A stretch of 64,000 nt of DNA from Paracoccaceae bacterium (GTDB lineage: Bacteria > Pseudomonadota > Alphaproteobacteria > Rhodobacterales > Rhodobacteraceae), in the NCBI GenBank assembly GCA_014323795.1, contig JACONK010000037.1:124001-188000 (forward strand). The letters run 5' to 3'. Below the pieces are notes generated by a model, which saw only the letters and a list, made by a program, of their open reading frames with translations, did no database searches and was not told the DNA's origin. Of the stretch, positions 8,615-16,335 are shown one piece after another; the stretch's first letter is position 1, and the number at the start of each line of letters is the position of its first letter. Position numbers and translations under genes: made by a program.

Positions 8615-9781
8615 TTACTTGCTCCCTTCAACCCAGCGCATGCCCCAGCCATAGGATTTATCCATGGGTTCGTGACCCGCGAAAAACCGCACTTCGCGTG
8701 ACACCCTGATTTCCCCGCCGATATTTTCAAGCAGGGCCACTGCGCACATGGTGTCACTGCCGCTGCCGGCCAGTTCGTTCATGCGCACCTCCACTTCCGG
8801 CTGCCCCGGTACCATCACCCGCACCACACCGTCGGTTTCCCGCCAATTGGCCACCCCTTCGTAAATGAAGGCGAAGATCAGCACACGCTTCATCAGATTC
8901 CACCGGTCACCGTTGATGTCAAGCCACTCTCCGCCAGATGCCGCGCCGCTGCGGTCATCCCCCTGCAGGACGGCGTAGGGAAAATCCTGCCAGGATCCGA
9001 AACTATCGCCCAAGGCCTGCACCGCAGTGCGGGATCCGTCCCGGGTTTCAATCAACGCGCCAAGGTCCAGATCAATGGCGGTGCTGCCTATGCCGAAGAA
9101 GCCGCCGGATTTCCTCTGGTTCCAGTCCAGATTCACCCGGATACGGCCAAAACGCCCGTCATCCTTCCCAAGCGATATGGTGCGTTCGGTTTTTGTCAGC
9201 GACACCTTGGACAGGCTGACAGGTTGCGGCGCGGGGGCGGGCTTTGGGGCTGGTTGGGGCTTTGGCGCGGGGGCGGGTTTTGGTGCGGGCTGCGGTGCGG
9301 CGACCTCCACGCCGAAATGCGTGGCCAGGGCGGCCAGGCCACCGTTGAAGCCTTAGCTGACATTGCGCAGTTTCCACTGCCCGTTGCGCCGGTAAATCTC
9401 TGCCAGAATCAGTGCCGCCTCGCTGCGCCCGGCGGTCTCCACGGCCAGCCTGTGGCCCTCGGAACTGGTCACCGTGACGGCAGAGGCGGTGCCGAAATTG
9501 CCCGCGTCCAGGGTGGCCGTGAACACAATCTTTTCCACATCACCGGCGAGTTTTGATGTGTCCACATCAAAGGTGCTGCGCCCGCCGGAGGTGGACAGGC
9601 GCACAGCCCCGCCGCCGATGGCGGGCTGGTTGAAAAAGCACATATCCCCGTCGCCGCGCACCCTGCCGCCTGCGTAGAGCAGGAGCGCACTGGCATCGGC
9701 GGCGGCACCGGCCACCTCAACGGTCAGGCTGACCTTCCGTCCGGACAGGGGCGCATTCGCGCCCAGGGAAAGCGTGGTCAT
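8615..9781 (-). pseudogene. terA: TerA-like protein (two TerD-type domains) interrupted by an in-frame TAA
   Basis: Read through one stop codon, this frame encodes 388 codons, close to the size of TerA (about 385 residues). The first 142 codons form a TerD-type domain (MTTLSLGANAPLSG start). A TAA at 9353-9355 then interrupts the frame exactly where every other TerD-family gene in this operon reads '(Q/A)G(F/Y)(N/E)GGL'. After it the frame continues GFNGGLAALATHFGVEVAAP, a Pro/Ala linker and a second TerD-like domain that ends at the TAA at 8615-8617. The simplest reading is a CAA (Gln) to TAA nonsense mutation. Without readthrough, a 142-residue N-terminal fragment is made; the only start for the rest is a weak GTG at 9310. 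Confidence 0.82.
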
Positions 9782-9823
9782 TCACATCCTCCAGCCCCCG
9801 CGCCCGGTGCGGGGGTACAAAGG

Positions 9824-10402
9824 TCAGCCCAGGGTTACGCCATGGGAGGCGGCAAGCGGCCCAAGGCCCCCTTCGAAGCCTGCGCCGACCGCCTTGAATT
9901 TCCACTCATCATTGTGGCGATAGAGTTCGCCAAAGACCATCGCCGTTTCAATGGAGTAGTCTTCCGAAAGGTCATAGCGGGCGATTTCCTTGCCGCCATC
10001 CTGGTTCACAACGCGCATGAAGGCGTTCGCCACCTGGCCGAAATTCTGGCTGCGCTGCGCCGCTTCGTGGATGGTTACGGCAAAAACCAGCTTTTTGACC
10101 TCGGCGGGCAGTTTTGACAGATCCACCTTGACCGCCTCATCATCGCCGTCGCCCGCGCCGGTGCGATTGTCGCCGGTATGTTACACCGCGCCATCAGGGC
10201 AGAGCTTGTTGTTGTAAAAGATGAAATGGCTGTCGGACATGACCTTGTCATCGGCCCCGCAGATGAACACCGACGCATCCAGATCAAAATCGGTGCCATC
10301 GGTGACACGGGCATCCCAGCCGAGGCCGACCAGAACCTGTGAAAGGCCAGGGGCCTCTTTGCTAAGGGAAATGTTACCGCCTTTGGAAAGGGAAACTGCC
10401 AT
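9824..10402 (-). pseudogene. terD: TerD protein interrupted by an in-frame TAA
   Basis: The frame has 192 codons, the length of TerD. It begins [15 protein letters not shown], the standard TerD N-terminus, and ends with the usual [10 protein letters not shown] tail. A TAA at 10181-10183 interrupts it after codon 73, just before the conserved [15 protein letters not shown] calcium-binding segment. The intact paralogue at 10465-11043 has Ser-His-Thr-Gly-Asp at the same place, so one sense codon (probably CAA or GAA) has become TAA. The downstream part alone would have to start at an ATG-less or internal site and would lack the N-terminal half. The neighbours on both sides keep normal operon spacing. 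Confidence 0.82.
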
Positions 10403-10464
10403 TGGAATGTGTCCTTATGTTTGGGTATGATGGATGGGGCCGCGCACAGGGTGGCCCCCCGGGC

Positions 10465-11043
10465 CTAGCTTGCGCTTAGGCCATATTGCGAGGCCATGGC
10501 CCCCAGGCCGCCGTTGTAGCCCTGGCCCACGGCACGGAATTTCCATTCACCATTATGGCGGTACAGTTCACCGAAGACCATTGCCGTCTCAGTCGAATAA
10601 TCTTCTGAGAGGTCGTAGCGCACAACCTCCGCCCCGTTATCTTCGTTGACGATGCGGATGAAGGCGTTGGCCACCTGGCCGAAGGATTGCCTGCGGGTTT
10701 CATGGTCGTGGATGGTCACTGTTACGGCCAGGGTCTGCACATCTGCCGGAACCTTGCTCAGGTCCACCCTGATCGCCTCATCATCGCCGTCGCCCGCACC
10801 AGTGCGGTTGTCACCGGTGTGGCTGACAGAACCGCAGGACGAATGCATCTGATTGTAAAAGATGAAATCCGCATCGCTGCGGCATTTGCCCCCGGCGTTC
10901 AGCATGAACAGGGAGGCATCCAGATCAAAATCCTGGCCGTCTGTGGCGCGCTCATCCCAGCCGAGGCCCAGAAGAACCCGCGTCAGGCCCGGGGCTTCCT
11001 TGCTGAGAGAGATATTCTGACCTTTTGAAAGCGACAGTGCCAT
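10465..11043 (-). CDS. terE: TerD-family protein (TerD/TerE type), intact
   Basis: This 192-residue TerD-domain protein begins [15 protein letters not shown] and contains [11 protein letters not shown] and the acidic calcium-site segment [15 protein letters not shown]. It ends with a [12 protein letters not shown] tail. TerD-domain proteins bind calcium and are cytosolic parts of the Ter stress-response complex. The open frame extends to 11217, but the ATG at 11043 gives the family N-terminus and is preceded by a GGAG site. It is the only complete member of the TerD/TerE pair here, because its downstream neighbour has a nonsense codon. TerD and TerE are hard to tell apart, so the symbol is tentative. 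Confidence 0.85.
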   Translation of the reverse strand: MALSLSKGQNISLSKEAPGLTRVLLGLGWDERATDGQDFDLDASLFMLNAGGKCRSDADFIFYNQMHSSCGSVSHTGDNRTGAGDGDDEAIRVDLSKVPADVQTLAVTVTIHDHETRRQSFGQVANAFIRIVNEDNGAEVVRYDLSEDYSTETAMVFGELYRHNGEWKFRAVGQGYNGGLGAMASQYGLSAS

Positions 11044-11081
11044 TGGCTTGGTCTCCTTGAAGTTAACAGGGCAGGGTTTGT

Positions 11082-12038
11082 TCAGATCAGATACTGGCTT
11101 ACAACAAAGGCCCCATAGCCCGCAAGCATAAAAATTCCAACCCCGCGGCCAACCCCGGCCTTGCCGCCAAACAGCAGCAATGCGGCGAACAGCAGGGTAA
11201 CGCCGGTTAAGACCCACATGTCAAAAGACGCAAACCGTTCAGCAATAATCAGGGGTTTTACGATTGCCGAGATTGCCATCACCGACAGAATGTTGAAAAT
11301 GTTGGACCCCAGAATGCCGCCAACGATCATGTCAAACTGGGCCTTGCGCGCCGCCGCGACACAGGCCGTCAGTTCCGGCAGCGAGGTTCCGAACGCAATC
11401 ACCGTGAGGCCGATCACCGATTCCGGCACCCCCAGGGACAGGCCACCGGCCACGGCACCCTGCACCAGGATTTCCGAGCCGACCAGCAGCGTTACCAGGC
11501 CAACGGCAAGCATCGCCCAGACCTTCCAGCCCTGCGCGTCGCTGCCTTCCACCTCATCCGTGTCCAGCCTGGAGGCGCGGTACTGATAGACGATGTACGT
11601 TATAATGGCCGCCACCATGGCCAGCCCGCCCCAGCGGGGCAGGATGCCGTGCAGAATGCCCGCGATCATCGCCGCCGTTGCCGCAAGCATGACGCACACA
11701 TCCACGCGCACTGCGCCGCGTTCCACCACAATCGGGGCAATGATGGCGCTGACCGCGACCACAAGCATGACATTGGCGATATTGGAGCCGATCACATTGC
11801 CCACAGAGATGCCGGGATAGCCTTTCAGGTTGGCGTTGACCGATGTGAACAGTTCCGGGGCCGAGGTACCAAAGGCCAGAATCGTCGCCGCGATGAACAG
11901 TTTGGACAGGCCGGATTGTTCCGCCGCGGCCACGGCGTTGTCAATGGTCCAGTCGCCGCCCTTGATCAGCAGATACACGCCAAAGGCGATTGCGCCCAGC
12001 GCAATAATGCCCAGCTGATAGGATGCGAGTTCATGCAT
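11082..12038 (-). CDS. CaCA-family calcium/sodium antiporter (YrbG type) within the Ter operon
   Basis: This 318-residue integral membrane protein shows the two inverted alpha-repeats of the Ca2+:cation antiporter superfamily: FGTSAPEL with [10 protein letters not shown] in the first half, and FGTSLPEL with [10 protein letters not shown] in the second. About ten hydrophobic segments are visible. It sits between terB and the TerD-family genes, where a typical ter cluster has the membrane protein TerC. Since TerD proteins bind calcium, moving calcium across the membrane would fit the system. That link is inference; the antiporter family call is firm. Confidence 0.85.
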   Translation of the reverse strand: MHELASYQLGIIALGAIAFGVYLLIKGGDWTIDNAVAAAEQSGLSKLFIAATILAFGTSAPELFTSVNANLKGYPGISVGNVIGSNIANVMLVVAVSAIIAPIVVERGAVRVDVCVMLAATAAMIAGILHGILPRWGGLAMVAAIITYIVYQYRASRLDTDEVEGSDAQGWKVWAMLAVGLVTLLVGSEILVQGAVAGGLSLGVPESVIGLTVIAFGTSLPELTACVAAARKAQFDMIVGGILGSNIFNILSVMAISAIVKPLIIAERFASFDMWVLTGVTLLFAALLLFGGKAGVGRGVGIFMLAGYGAFVVSQYLI

Positions 12039-12103
12039 GGAACGCCTCTTTCATGTCGTCACAGAAGGGCGCACATCCGGGGGTGCCGCCGGTCCGCCGG
12101 GGG

Positions 12104-12553
12104 TTACAGGTCAAATTCAGCGGGGTTCAGGCCCAAATCGCGGGCGATTTCGGCCACGATTGCGCGTTCATCCGCGTCAAAATCGCCATCGGCCGCGCCA
12201 ATCGCGCAGACAATGCGTACCAGCAGACGCGCCTGTGCCTCATTGCCCTTGATTTTGCCGATGGTTCTCAGGGCGGTTGCCTTGCCGATGGCGTGATCAA
12301 ACTCAAAATCCGCGGCGGTTTTCTGAAACAGTTCGATCACCTGGCGCATATCGAAATGTTTCAGCTCGTCGGCGCGTTCGATGAACCCCGCCATTTTTTG
12401 CTTTTCGCTTGCGTCAATGCTGCCATCGGCCGCCGCAACCAGGGCGCAGCCGCTGACGACCGCCTCCATAAAGGTGCGGTTTTTAAACTTCGCGACCTCT
12501 GCAGTCATCCTGGCGCGGGCCGTTGCGGTGTTTTCTTTCAGCCAGTTCAGCAT
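12104..12553 (-). CDS. terB: TerB family protein
   Basis: This 149-residue protein matches TerB in length (about 150) and pattern: an all-helical protein with acidic repeats such as AAADGSIDASEK near residue 45 and GAADGDFDADE near residue 125 that form the metal-binding sites of the family. TerB is thought to bridge TerD-domain proteins and the membrane component. It lies between terZ and the antiporter with normal operon spacing. The stop is a TAA at the expected C-terminus, which shows that TAA is read as stop in this operon. Confidence 0.88.
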   Translation of the reverse strand: MLNWLKENTATARARMTAEVAKFKNRTFMEAVVSGCALVAAADGSIDASEKQKMAGFIERADELKHFDMRQVIELFQKTAADFEFDHAIGKATALRTIGKIKGNEAQARLLVRIVCAIGAADGDFDADERAIVAEIARDLGLNPAEFDL

Positions 12554-12587
12554 TTCTTTCAGCCGGTTCAGTATTTTATGTTATTTT

Positions 12588-13184
12588 TTAAAGGATTGCA
12601 GCGGCGGCGGCGGCAATGTCGCGGGCACTGCGCCCGTCCGCGGGCCTGCCATGCGCCGTCATTTGCCAGCCGGTGCCGGTTTTTGCCATGGACGCCATGA
12701 TGACGCCGGTGTGCGGGCCCTGTTCGGCCAGTTGATAGCGGCAGATCTCCTTGCCAGCGGTTTCATCCACAAGCCGGGCAAAGGCGTTTTCAACCTCATT
12801 AAAGGTCTGGCCGCGAAAACTGTTCACGGTGAACACAAGGTAGTGCACCCGACTGTCAAGGCGGGCGAGATCCACATATATCACCTCATCATCGCCGTCG
12901 CCAGCACCGGTCAGATTGTCGCCGCCGTGCCGGATGGAGCCGTCTTTTGAATTCAGCTGGCCGTAATAGACCATATCCACTTCGGCCCGGTTGCCATCGA
13001 ACAGAATGACCGATGCGTCCAGATCAATTTCATCCGCCGCGCCACCGCCCAGAAGCCCGCTGAAAAAGCCCTTCTTCTTTTGCTGCGCCGGATCCCAGCC
13101 GCAGCCCATAAAAACCCTGGTCAGGCCCCCGCCGCCGTCCTTGGACAGGCTGATGGTCTGGCCCTTGCTTAGGTTAATGCTCAT
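12588..13184 (-). CDS. terZ: TerZ-like TerD-domain protein
   Basis: This 198-residue protein begins MSINLSKGQTISLSK and carries a TerD domain with EIDLDASVILFD and [15 protein letters not shown]. An insertion with KKKGFFSGLLGGG near residue 45 and an alanine-rich tail separate it from TerD/TerE and are usual for TerZ. It is the first gene of the minus-strand Ter operon. The open frame extends to 13256, but the ATG at 13184 is the family start. A sigma70-type promoter lies upstream at 13262-13290. It probably binds calcium like its paralogues. Confidence 0.83.
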   Translation of the reverse strand: MSINLSKGQTISLSKDGGGGLTRVFMGCGWDPAQQKKKGFFSGLLGGGAADEIDLDASVILFDGNRAEVDMVYYGQLNSKDGSIRHGGDNLTGAGDGDDEVIYVDLARLDSRVHYLVFTVNSFRGQTFNEVENAFARLVDETAGKEICRYQLAEQGPHTGVIMASMAKTGTGWQMTAHGRPADGRSARDIAAAAAAIL

Positions 13185-13261
13185 CGTGCCTTGCCTTTCC
13201 TGTGCTGTTTTCCGGCGGATGTCGGCCTGTTTCCACATGGTCCGGTGCAGCCGCAACCCTG

Positions 13262-13290
13262 TATATCGGTCCGGACCTGCATAATGTCAA
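13262..13290 (-). promoter_or_regulatory. Sigma70-type promoter for the Ter operon
   Basis: On the minus strand, TTGACA (13285-13290) is separated by 17 bases from GATATA (13262-13267). It lies about 80 bases upstream of the terZ start and is the only good promoter seen ahead of the eleven-gene minus-strand operon. Confidence 0.6.
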
Positions 13291-13318
13291 GCGCGAATGT
13301 GGCACGGCGGTGAATCCT

Positions 13319-13430
13319 TGTTACGCCCCCGGCCTTTTACGCATGCCGCACCAGCCGGGCGGTGTCGTTTTGGAAGCGGCGTTTGGCCCGGGTGCGGTTC
13401 GGCACCGCATCGTTCAGGGCGTTGAAAAGG
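13319..13430 (-). pseudogene. Degenerate 3'-end remnant of an MmeI-like methyltransferase (copy A)
   Basis: Read on the minus strand, about 30 codons ending at a TAA (13337-13339) give NDAVPNRTRAKRRFQNDTAR followed by a short tail. This matches the last 35 residues of the methyltransferase at 16336 (NDEVVERIQAGRRFRNDTDR and onwards). The DNA is recognisably similar from the stop-codon region upward, with substitutions and small gaps. No further methyltransferase sequence follows, so only the 3' tip remains. Confidence 0.65.
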
Positions 13431-13432
13431 CT

Positions 13433-13460
13433 TTTAAAGGCGGTTTAACGGCCCTTTAAA
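13433..13460. repeat. Inverted repeat (8-bp arms, 12-base loop)
   Basis: TTTAAAGG (13433-13440) and its complement CCTTTAAA (13453-13460) flank a 12-base loop, just beyond methyltransferase remnant A. It could fold as a hairpin, but no T-run follows closely enough to call it a terminator. Its role is unknown. Confidence 0.4.
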
Positions 13461-13545
13461 CGGCGTTTTCTCCCTCGATTTCGGGCACTTCTGCAAGGAT
13501 TCGGCAGCACGGGCCTGCGCCGCGGGTGGCAGGGTCATTTCCCGG

Positions 13546-13758
13546 TCATTTTCCCAGGGGCGGGTCCAAGTTCCACTTTTGTCCGAACAACTTCGGGAAG
13601 GATGAATATGGCAGGTCAGGCAGTTCGGGTTTCGGCCTGTCGCGCAGCCCCCGCCGCCGCTGACGGCGCACCGGGGCATCCCCGGATGCGGCGCGTTGTT
13701 CTTCCAATTGCCGGCGGAATTCTTCCAGCGCGGCTTCAAAATCTTCCTCGGTTCTCAT
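13546..13758 (-). CDS. Small hypothetical protein, 70 residues
   Basis: The ATG at 13758 is preceded by a good GGGAGAA ribosome site, and the 70-residue product has a charged coiled-coil-like N-terminus (EEDFEAALEEFRRQLEEQ) and a basic Arg/Pro middle. I do not recognise a family. It follows the SDH protease on the same strand after 125 bases and may belong to the same cassette. The alternative start at 13806 adds 16 residues and has no clear ribosome site. Confidence 0.5.
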   Translation of the reverse strand: MRTEEDFEAALEEFRRQLEEQRAASGDAPVRRQRRRGLRDRPKPELPDLPYSSFPKLFGQKWNLDPPLGK

Positions 13759-13883
13759 TTCGATTCTCCCTGGCTTGAGGTTATCACCTCGGTTTTCCCT
13801 GGCCAACTCCCGGCCAGCAGAAGGGGCCTAACGCCCCAGGTTCAGGAAACGGTGCTTTGTGTGTATGGCAATTCCGCTTCCCA

Positions 13884-14417
13884 TCATGGTGCAATAATCT
13901 CGGAGTCAGAGATCGGCTTCTTGTTCGCCAACTCATCGTACTTTCTCAGATAGCCCAGCCCAAGCACCGAACGCCCGTCCGATGCGCGAATTTGAGGATC
14001 AATCGGTCCAAGAACAGAATAATAGTCCATATATATCTCATCCCCGGAAAGGCAAAGCACTGTGCCCGCGGAGTAGGCAAAATTCGGCACAACAAAAACC
14101 ACGGTTTTGAAGTGTTGGCGGAATACGTCACTGATCCGCTCAACCACTTCAACGAAACCACCGTCCGTCTCCAGAACGACAATCAGCTTATCGTGCCGGT
14201 TTTCCCCTGCCACGAGTGTCTCCACTTCTCTTCTGACGATGTCGTCAATACCATGGTGCATCGGTGCACGGATGAGAATGGCTTCCCCCGATAAATTCTC
14301 TTCCAGTGATTCACATCTCTCCTTCAAAAGATTTTCGATGATATCGTTGCACCTGATATGATTCATGATGTTGATGATCCGGTTCTCGTTAACGCACAGA
14401 CACCTAATGGCAATCAT
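13884..14417 (-). CDS. SDH-family Clp-fold (SppA-like) serine protease, C-terminally truncated
   Basis: This 177-residue product resembles the N-terminal two thirds of the Ser-Asp-His Clp-fold serine proteases. LIVVLETDGGFVEVVERI is followed by the nucleophile region NFAYSAGT and then by MDYYSVLGPIDPQ. Family members known to me continue for roughly another 100 residues after the point where this frame ends (TGA after IIAP), and no continuing homology is visible in any frame downstream, so the gene looks truncated. It overlaps the end of the small upstream gene by 14 bases, a pairing typical of this family. An alternative ATG is at 14366. It may be a proteolytic stress or defence effector, now possibly inactive. 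Confidence 0.65.
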   Translation of the reverse strand: MIAIRCLCVNENRIINIMNHIRCNDIIENLLKERCESLEENLSGEAILIRAPMHHGIDDIVRREVETLVAGENRHDKLIVVLETDGGFVEVVERISDVFRQHFKTVVFVVPNFAYSAGTVLCLSGDEIYMDYYSVLGPIDPQIRASDGRSVLGLGYLRKYDELANKKPISDSEIIAP

Positions 14418-14595
14418 TGAAGGTCAAGGGTACAAAATCCCCGTTCTGAATAGCCTTTTCAAGCCGCAGAACCTCTTCACAGACGCCTTCTTCGGTTGCC
14501 TTGTACGGGTTGTCCACGAAAAATTTCACGTTCGTCAGGCCGTCCTTCTGTTTTTTCCTATACAGGTCGGCGACGCGGTCGATTGCACTGGTCAT
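14404..14595 (-). CDS. Small protein paired with the SDH protease
   Basis: The ATG at 14595 follows an AAAGGGG ribosome site and gives 63 residues: a helical start (AIDRVADLYRKKQKDG), then VKFFVDNP and a C-terminal PLTFND motif. Small proteins of this pattern are commonly encoded directly upstream of SDH/Clp-fold proteases. Their function is unknown; they may be an adaptor or an antitoxin. The frame extends to 14646 without a better start. It is translationally coupled to the protease by overlap. Confidence 0.6.
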   Translation of the reverse strand: MTSAIDRVADLYRKKQKDGLTNVKFFVDNPYKATEEGVCEEVLRLEKAIQNGDFVPLTFNDCH

Positions 14596-14654
14596 GTCTT
14601 TACCCCTTTCTGCGCTTCTTGCGTTCGCGGCGCGGTATTCGGCCACTGACGTAC

Positions 14655-14664
14655 AAACCGGTTT
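14655..14664. promoter_or_regulatory. Palindrome AAACCGGTTT at the SDH promoter start site (possible operator)
   Basis: A perfect 10-bp palindrome lies 7 bases downstream of the -10 box of the minus-strand promoter 14672-14699, so it would straddle the transcription start. This placement suits repressor binding. No regulator gene is seen beside it, and short palindromes can occur by chance. Confidence 0.35.
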
Positions 14665-14671
14665 ACAAACC

Positions 14672-14699
14672 TATATAAAATAAAACTTGCTAATAACAA
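14672..14699 (-). promoter_or_regulatory. Promoter for the small-protein / SDH-protease pair
   Basis: On the minus strand, TTGTTA (14694-14699) and TATATA (14672-14677) are separated by 16 bases. The surrounding sequence is much more AT-rich than the rest of the window and includes a 10-bp inverted repeat (14676-14685 with 14701-14710). It lies about 75 bases upstream of the ATG at 14595. Confidence 0.55.
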
Positions 14700-14722
14700 C
14701 TTTTATTTTAATCGGGGTCATT

Positions 14723-14746
14723 ACACACACACACACACACACACAC
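14723..14746. repeat. (AC)12 dinucleotide microsatellite
   Basis: Twelve uninterrupted AC units lie in the intergenic space upstream of the SDH promoter. Long dinucleotide tracts are unusual in bacteria and prone to slippage. Confidence 0.95.
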
Positions 14747-14910
14747 AAACATGTTGCATATTTGGCACACTCCGCCCCACTGGTGCAACCTTCACAAATT
14801 CATACGCCCAGGCACGGCCCGGGGGTACGCGGGGTTCCCGTTTTTTCACGGGTGTCATTTTCATTCCACAGCCTGGCAACCGGGCGGGGTGTGCGCCCGG
14901 TCAGTGAATG

Positions 14911-15010
14911 GTCGCCTCCCCTGCCCTTTCATACATGCCGCAACAGCCATTTCAGGCGGCGTTCGGCCCGGATGCGGTTCGGCACCTCATCATTGCGGGC
15001 CGGAACGCGG
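14911..15010 (-). pseudogene. Degenerate 3'-end remnant of an MmeI-like methyltransferase (copy B)
   Basis: On the minus strand this reads ARNDEVPNRIRAERRLKWLL, ending at a TGA (14929-14931). The last 38 residues of the intact 3' end at 16336 read ARNDEVVERIQAGRRF, then a seven-residue segment missing here, then RLEWLF. The DNA aligns well apart from a 21-base in-frame deletion. Only the 3' tip of the gene is present. Confidence 0.7.
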
Positions 15011-15100
15011 GCCTGGGGGGATTATACATTTGCATAAGCCATTGCGATTGATGAAGATTATGCCGCTCAGAACGCGCTGGTCATCGGCACACGGCTTGCC

Positions 15101-15532
15101 GTGGGATCTTGGGGAAAGGGCTCAAGACGCGCCATCCGCGCATCTGTCAGCCGGAACATGCCAGAGAGGCCTTTCGTGCGCTGTAGGGCAACCTGCATAT
15201 TCTACCCCCCTCACGCACCCCCCGATACTGCCCGGTCGCGCATTCCCTTGTATCGACTGGAGGTCAATCCCCTCCGCCCCCACACGAATGCATTTATTGG
15301 CCCGGAGGCTCTGCACGGCCTGTATTTTGCCGCGGGATGCACACATGAACACGATTTTCACGACAGTTTGACAAAAGATGGAACGTTGCGCAAAAATCCA
15401 CTTGCAATCGCGCGTGAGGCTGTCGTTGACCCGGCGGATTTTTCCAACGGGCTGGCTGTGTTCTGTAACAAGGTGAACCTGGTGAACGGATCGGACATTC
15501 CCGCGCCACCAGCCCAGGGGGCGTTCCTGTGA
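15101..15532 (+). CDS. Hypothetical protein, first gene of an unknown two-gene module
   Basis: I do not recognise a family with certainty. The frame from a GTG at 15101 encodes 143 residues with a convincing protein-like core (IPLYRLEVNPLRPHTNAFIG, then THEHDFHDSLTKDGTLRKNP) and ends NLVNGSDIPAPP. The stop overlaps the GTG of the next gene, so the two are coupled. Protein-like sequence (AAQNALVIGTRLAVGSWGKG) continues upstream in the same frame as far as a TAA at about 15042. The true start is therefore uncertain, and the gene may have lost its 5' end at methyltransferase remnant B. Confidence 0.5.
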   Translation: MGSWGKGSRRAIRASVSRNMPERPFVRCRATCIFYPPHAPPDTARSRIPLYRLEVNPLRPHTNAFIGPEALHGLYFAAGCTHEHDFHDSLTKDGTLRKNPLAIAREAVVDPADFSNGLAVFCNKVNLVNGSDIPAPPAQGAFL

Positions 15533-16299
15533 TTCTTGAAAAGGCAAATAGCGGGCTTCGGGAGCGGCTGAAAGAATCGTGTGCCGGGTTAATGGCAAGC
15601 CGGGGTTCAATCGGTGGCCGTATTTTGCTTGATGTCCCGACGATTTATCCCAGCGGGGCGTCTGCCGTGGTTGAGATTGAGCGGAATGGTGACCGGGTCC
15701 GGGTCTCTGACATGGGCAATGGGCTGCTTGAGGCAGAGATGATGGCGGCACAGGACGGCTACCGGCCCCTTGCCAGAAAGAAGGCGCAGGCGTTCGGCAT
15801 CGGCTTTGACAACCGGGACAACCGGGCGCTGTTTACGCTTTGGGTGCCCGAGGGGCGGCTCGGGGGGGCCATTATCTGTGTGGCCAACGCCTCAACCCAG
15901 GCAGCGGCAGAGGCGGTGCGGGTGGCATCGGAGGCGCGGGCGCGGCAGAAGGCCGAAGCGGTATTTGAGCGCATTGACCGTGTGTTCGGTTCCCGCGCCA
16001 CAGCCAGAACGGCAGAGATCAGGGGGCGGCGGGCGACCTGGAATGCCCGCAACGTTGTGACGCTGCCCAATGCCAGGCGGGCAATCTTTGAGCCGATGAA
16101 CAACAACACCGGCTCGGTTTCCGGCAAGTTCCTGATGTTCACGGATATTCGGGAAGCGGGTGCCGGAATTGCGCTCAACGCTGTTGTGGAAGACAGCCAA
16201 AACCTGAATGCGAAGGCACAGATGGTCGCAGACCTCGCGAACATCATAGACATCCGGTCACCGGACGAAATGTTTAAGCGCATGGGCGTGGCGGGATAA
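15529..16299 (+). CDS. Hypothetical protein, DUF1828-like, second gene of the module
   Basis: This 256-residue protein starts at a GTG that overlaps the previous stop. The N-terminal part, with a hydrophilic beta-rich stretch and RVRVSDMGNGLLEAEMM, resembles DUF1828-type proteins (the pattern 'V.D.G..L'). The C-terminal half has a conserved-looking FLMFTDIREAGAGIALNAVVED segment. DUF1828 proteins appear in phage-related and defence-related small operons, but their biochemical role is unknown. The gene ends 36 bases from the convergent methyltransferase 3' end. The DUF match is a recollection of pattern, not a search result. Confidence 0.6.
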   Translation: MILEKANSGLRERLKESCAGLMASRGSIGGRILLDVPTIYPSGASAVVEIERNGDRVRVSDMGNGLLEAEMMAAQDGYRPLARKKAQAFGIGFDNRDNRALFTLWVPEGRLGGAIICVANASTQAAAEAVRVASEARARQKAEAVFERIDRVFGSRATARTAEIRGRRATWNARNVVTLPNARRAIFEPMNNNTGSVSGKFLMFTDIREAGAGIALNAVVEDSQNLNAKAQMVADLANIIDIRSPDEMFKRMGVAG

Positions 16300-16335
16300 G
16301 GGTGCGGAAGCAGGGCCCGGTGCGGCACACACACG

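Noticed and set aside
13433-13460. Inverted repeat as a terminator
   Set aside because: The stem is AT-rich with 8-bp arms and no adjacent T-run on either strand; it is listed only as a repeat.
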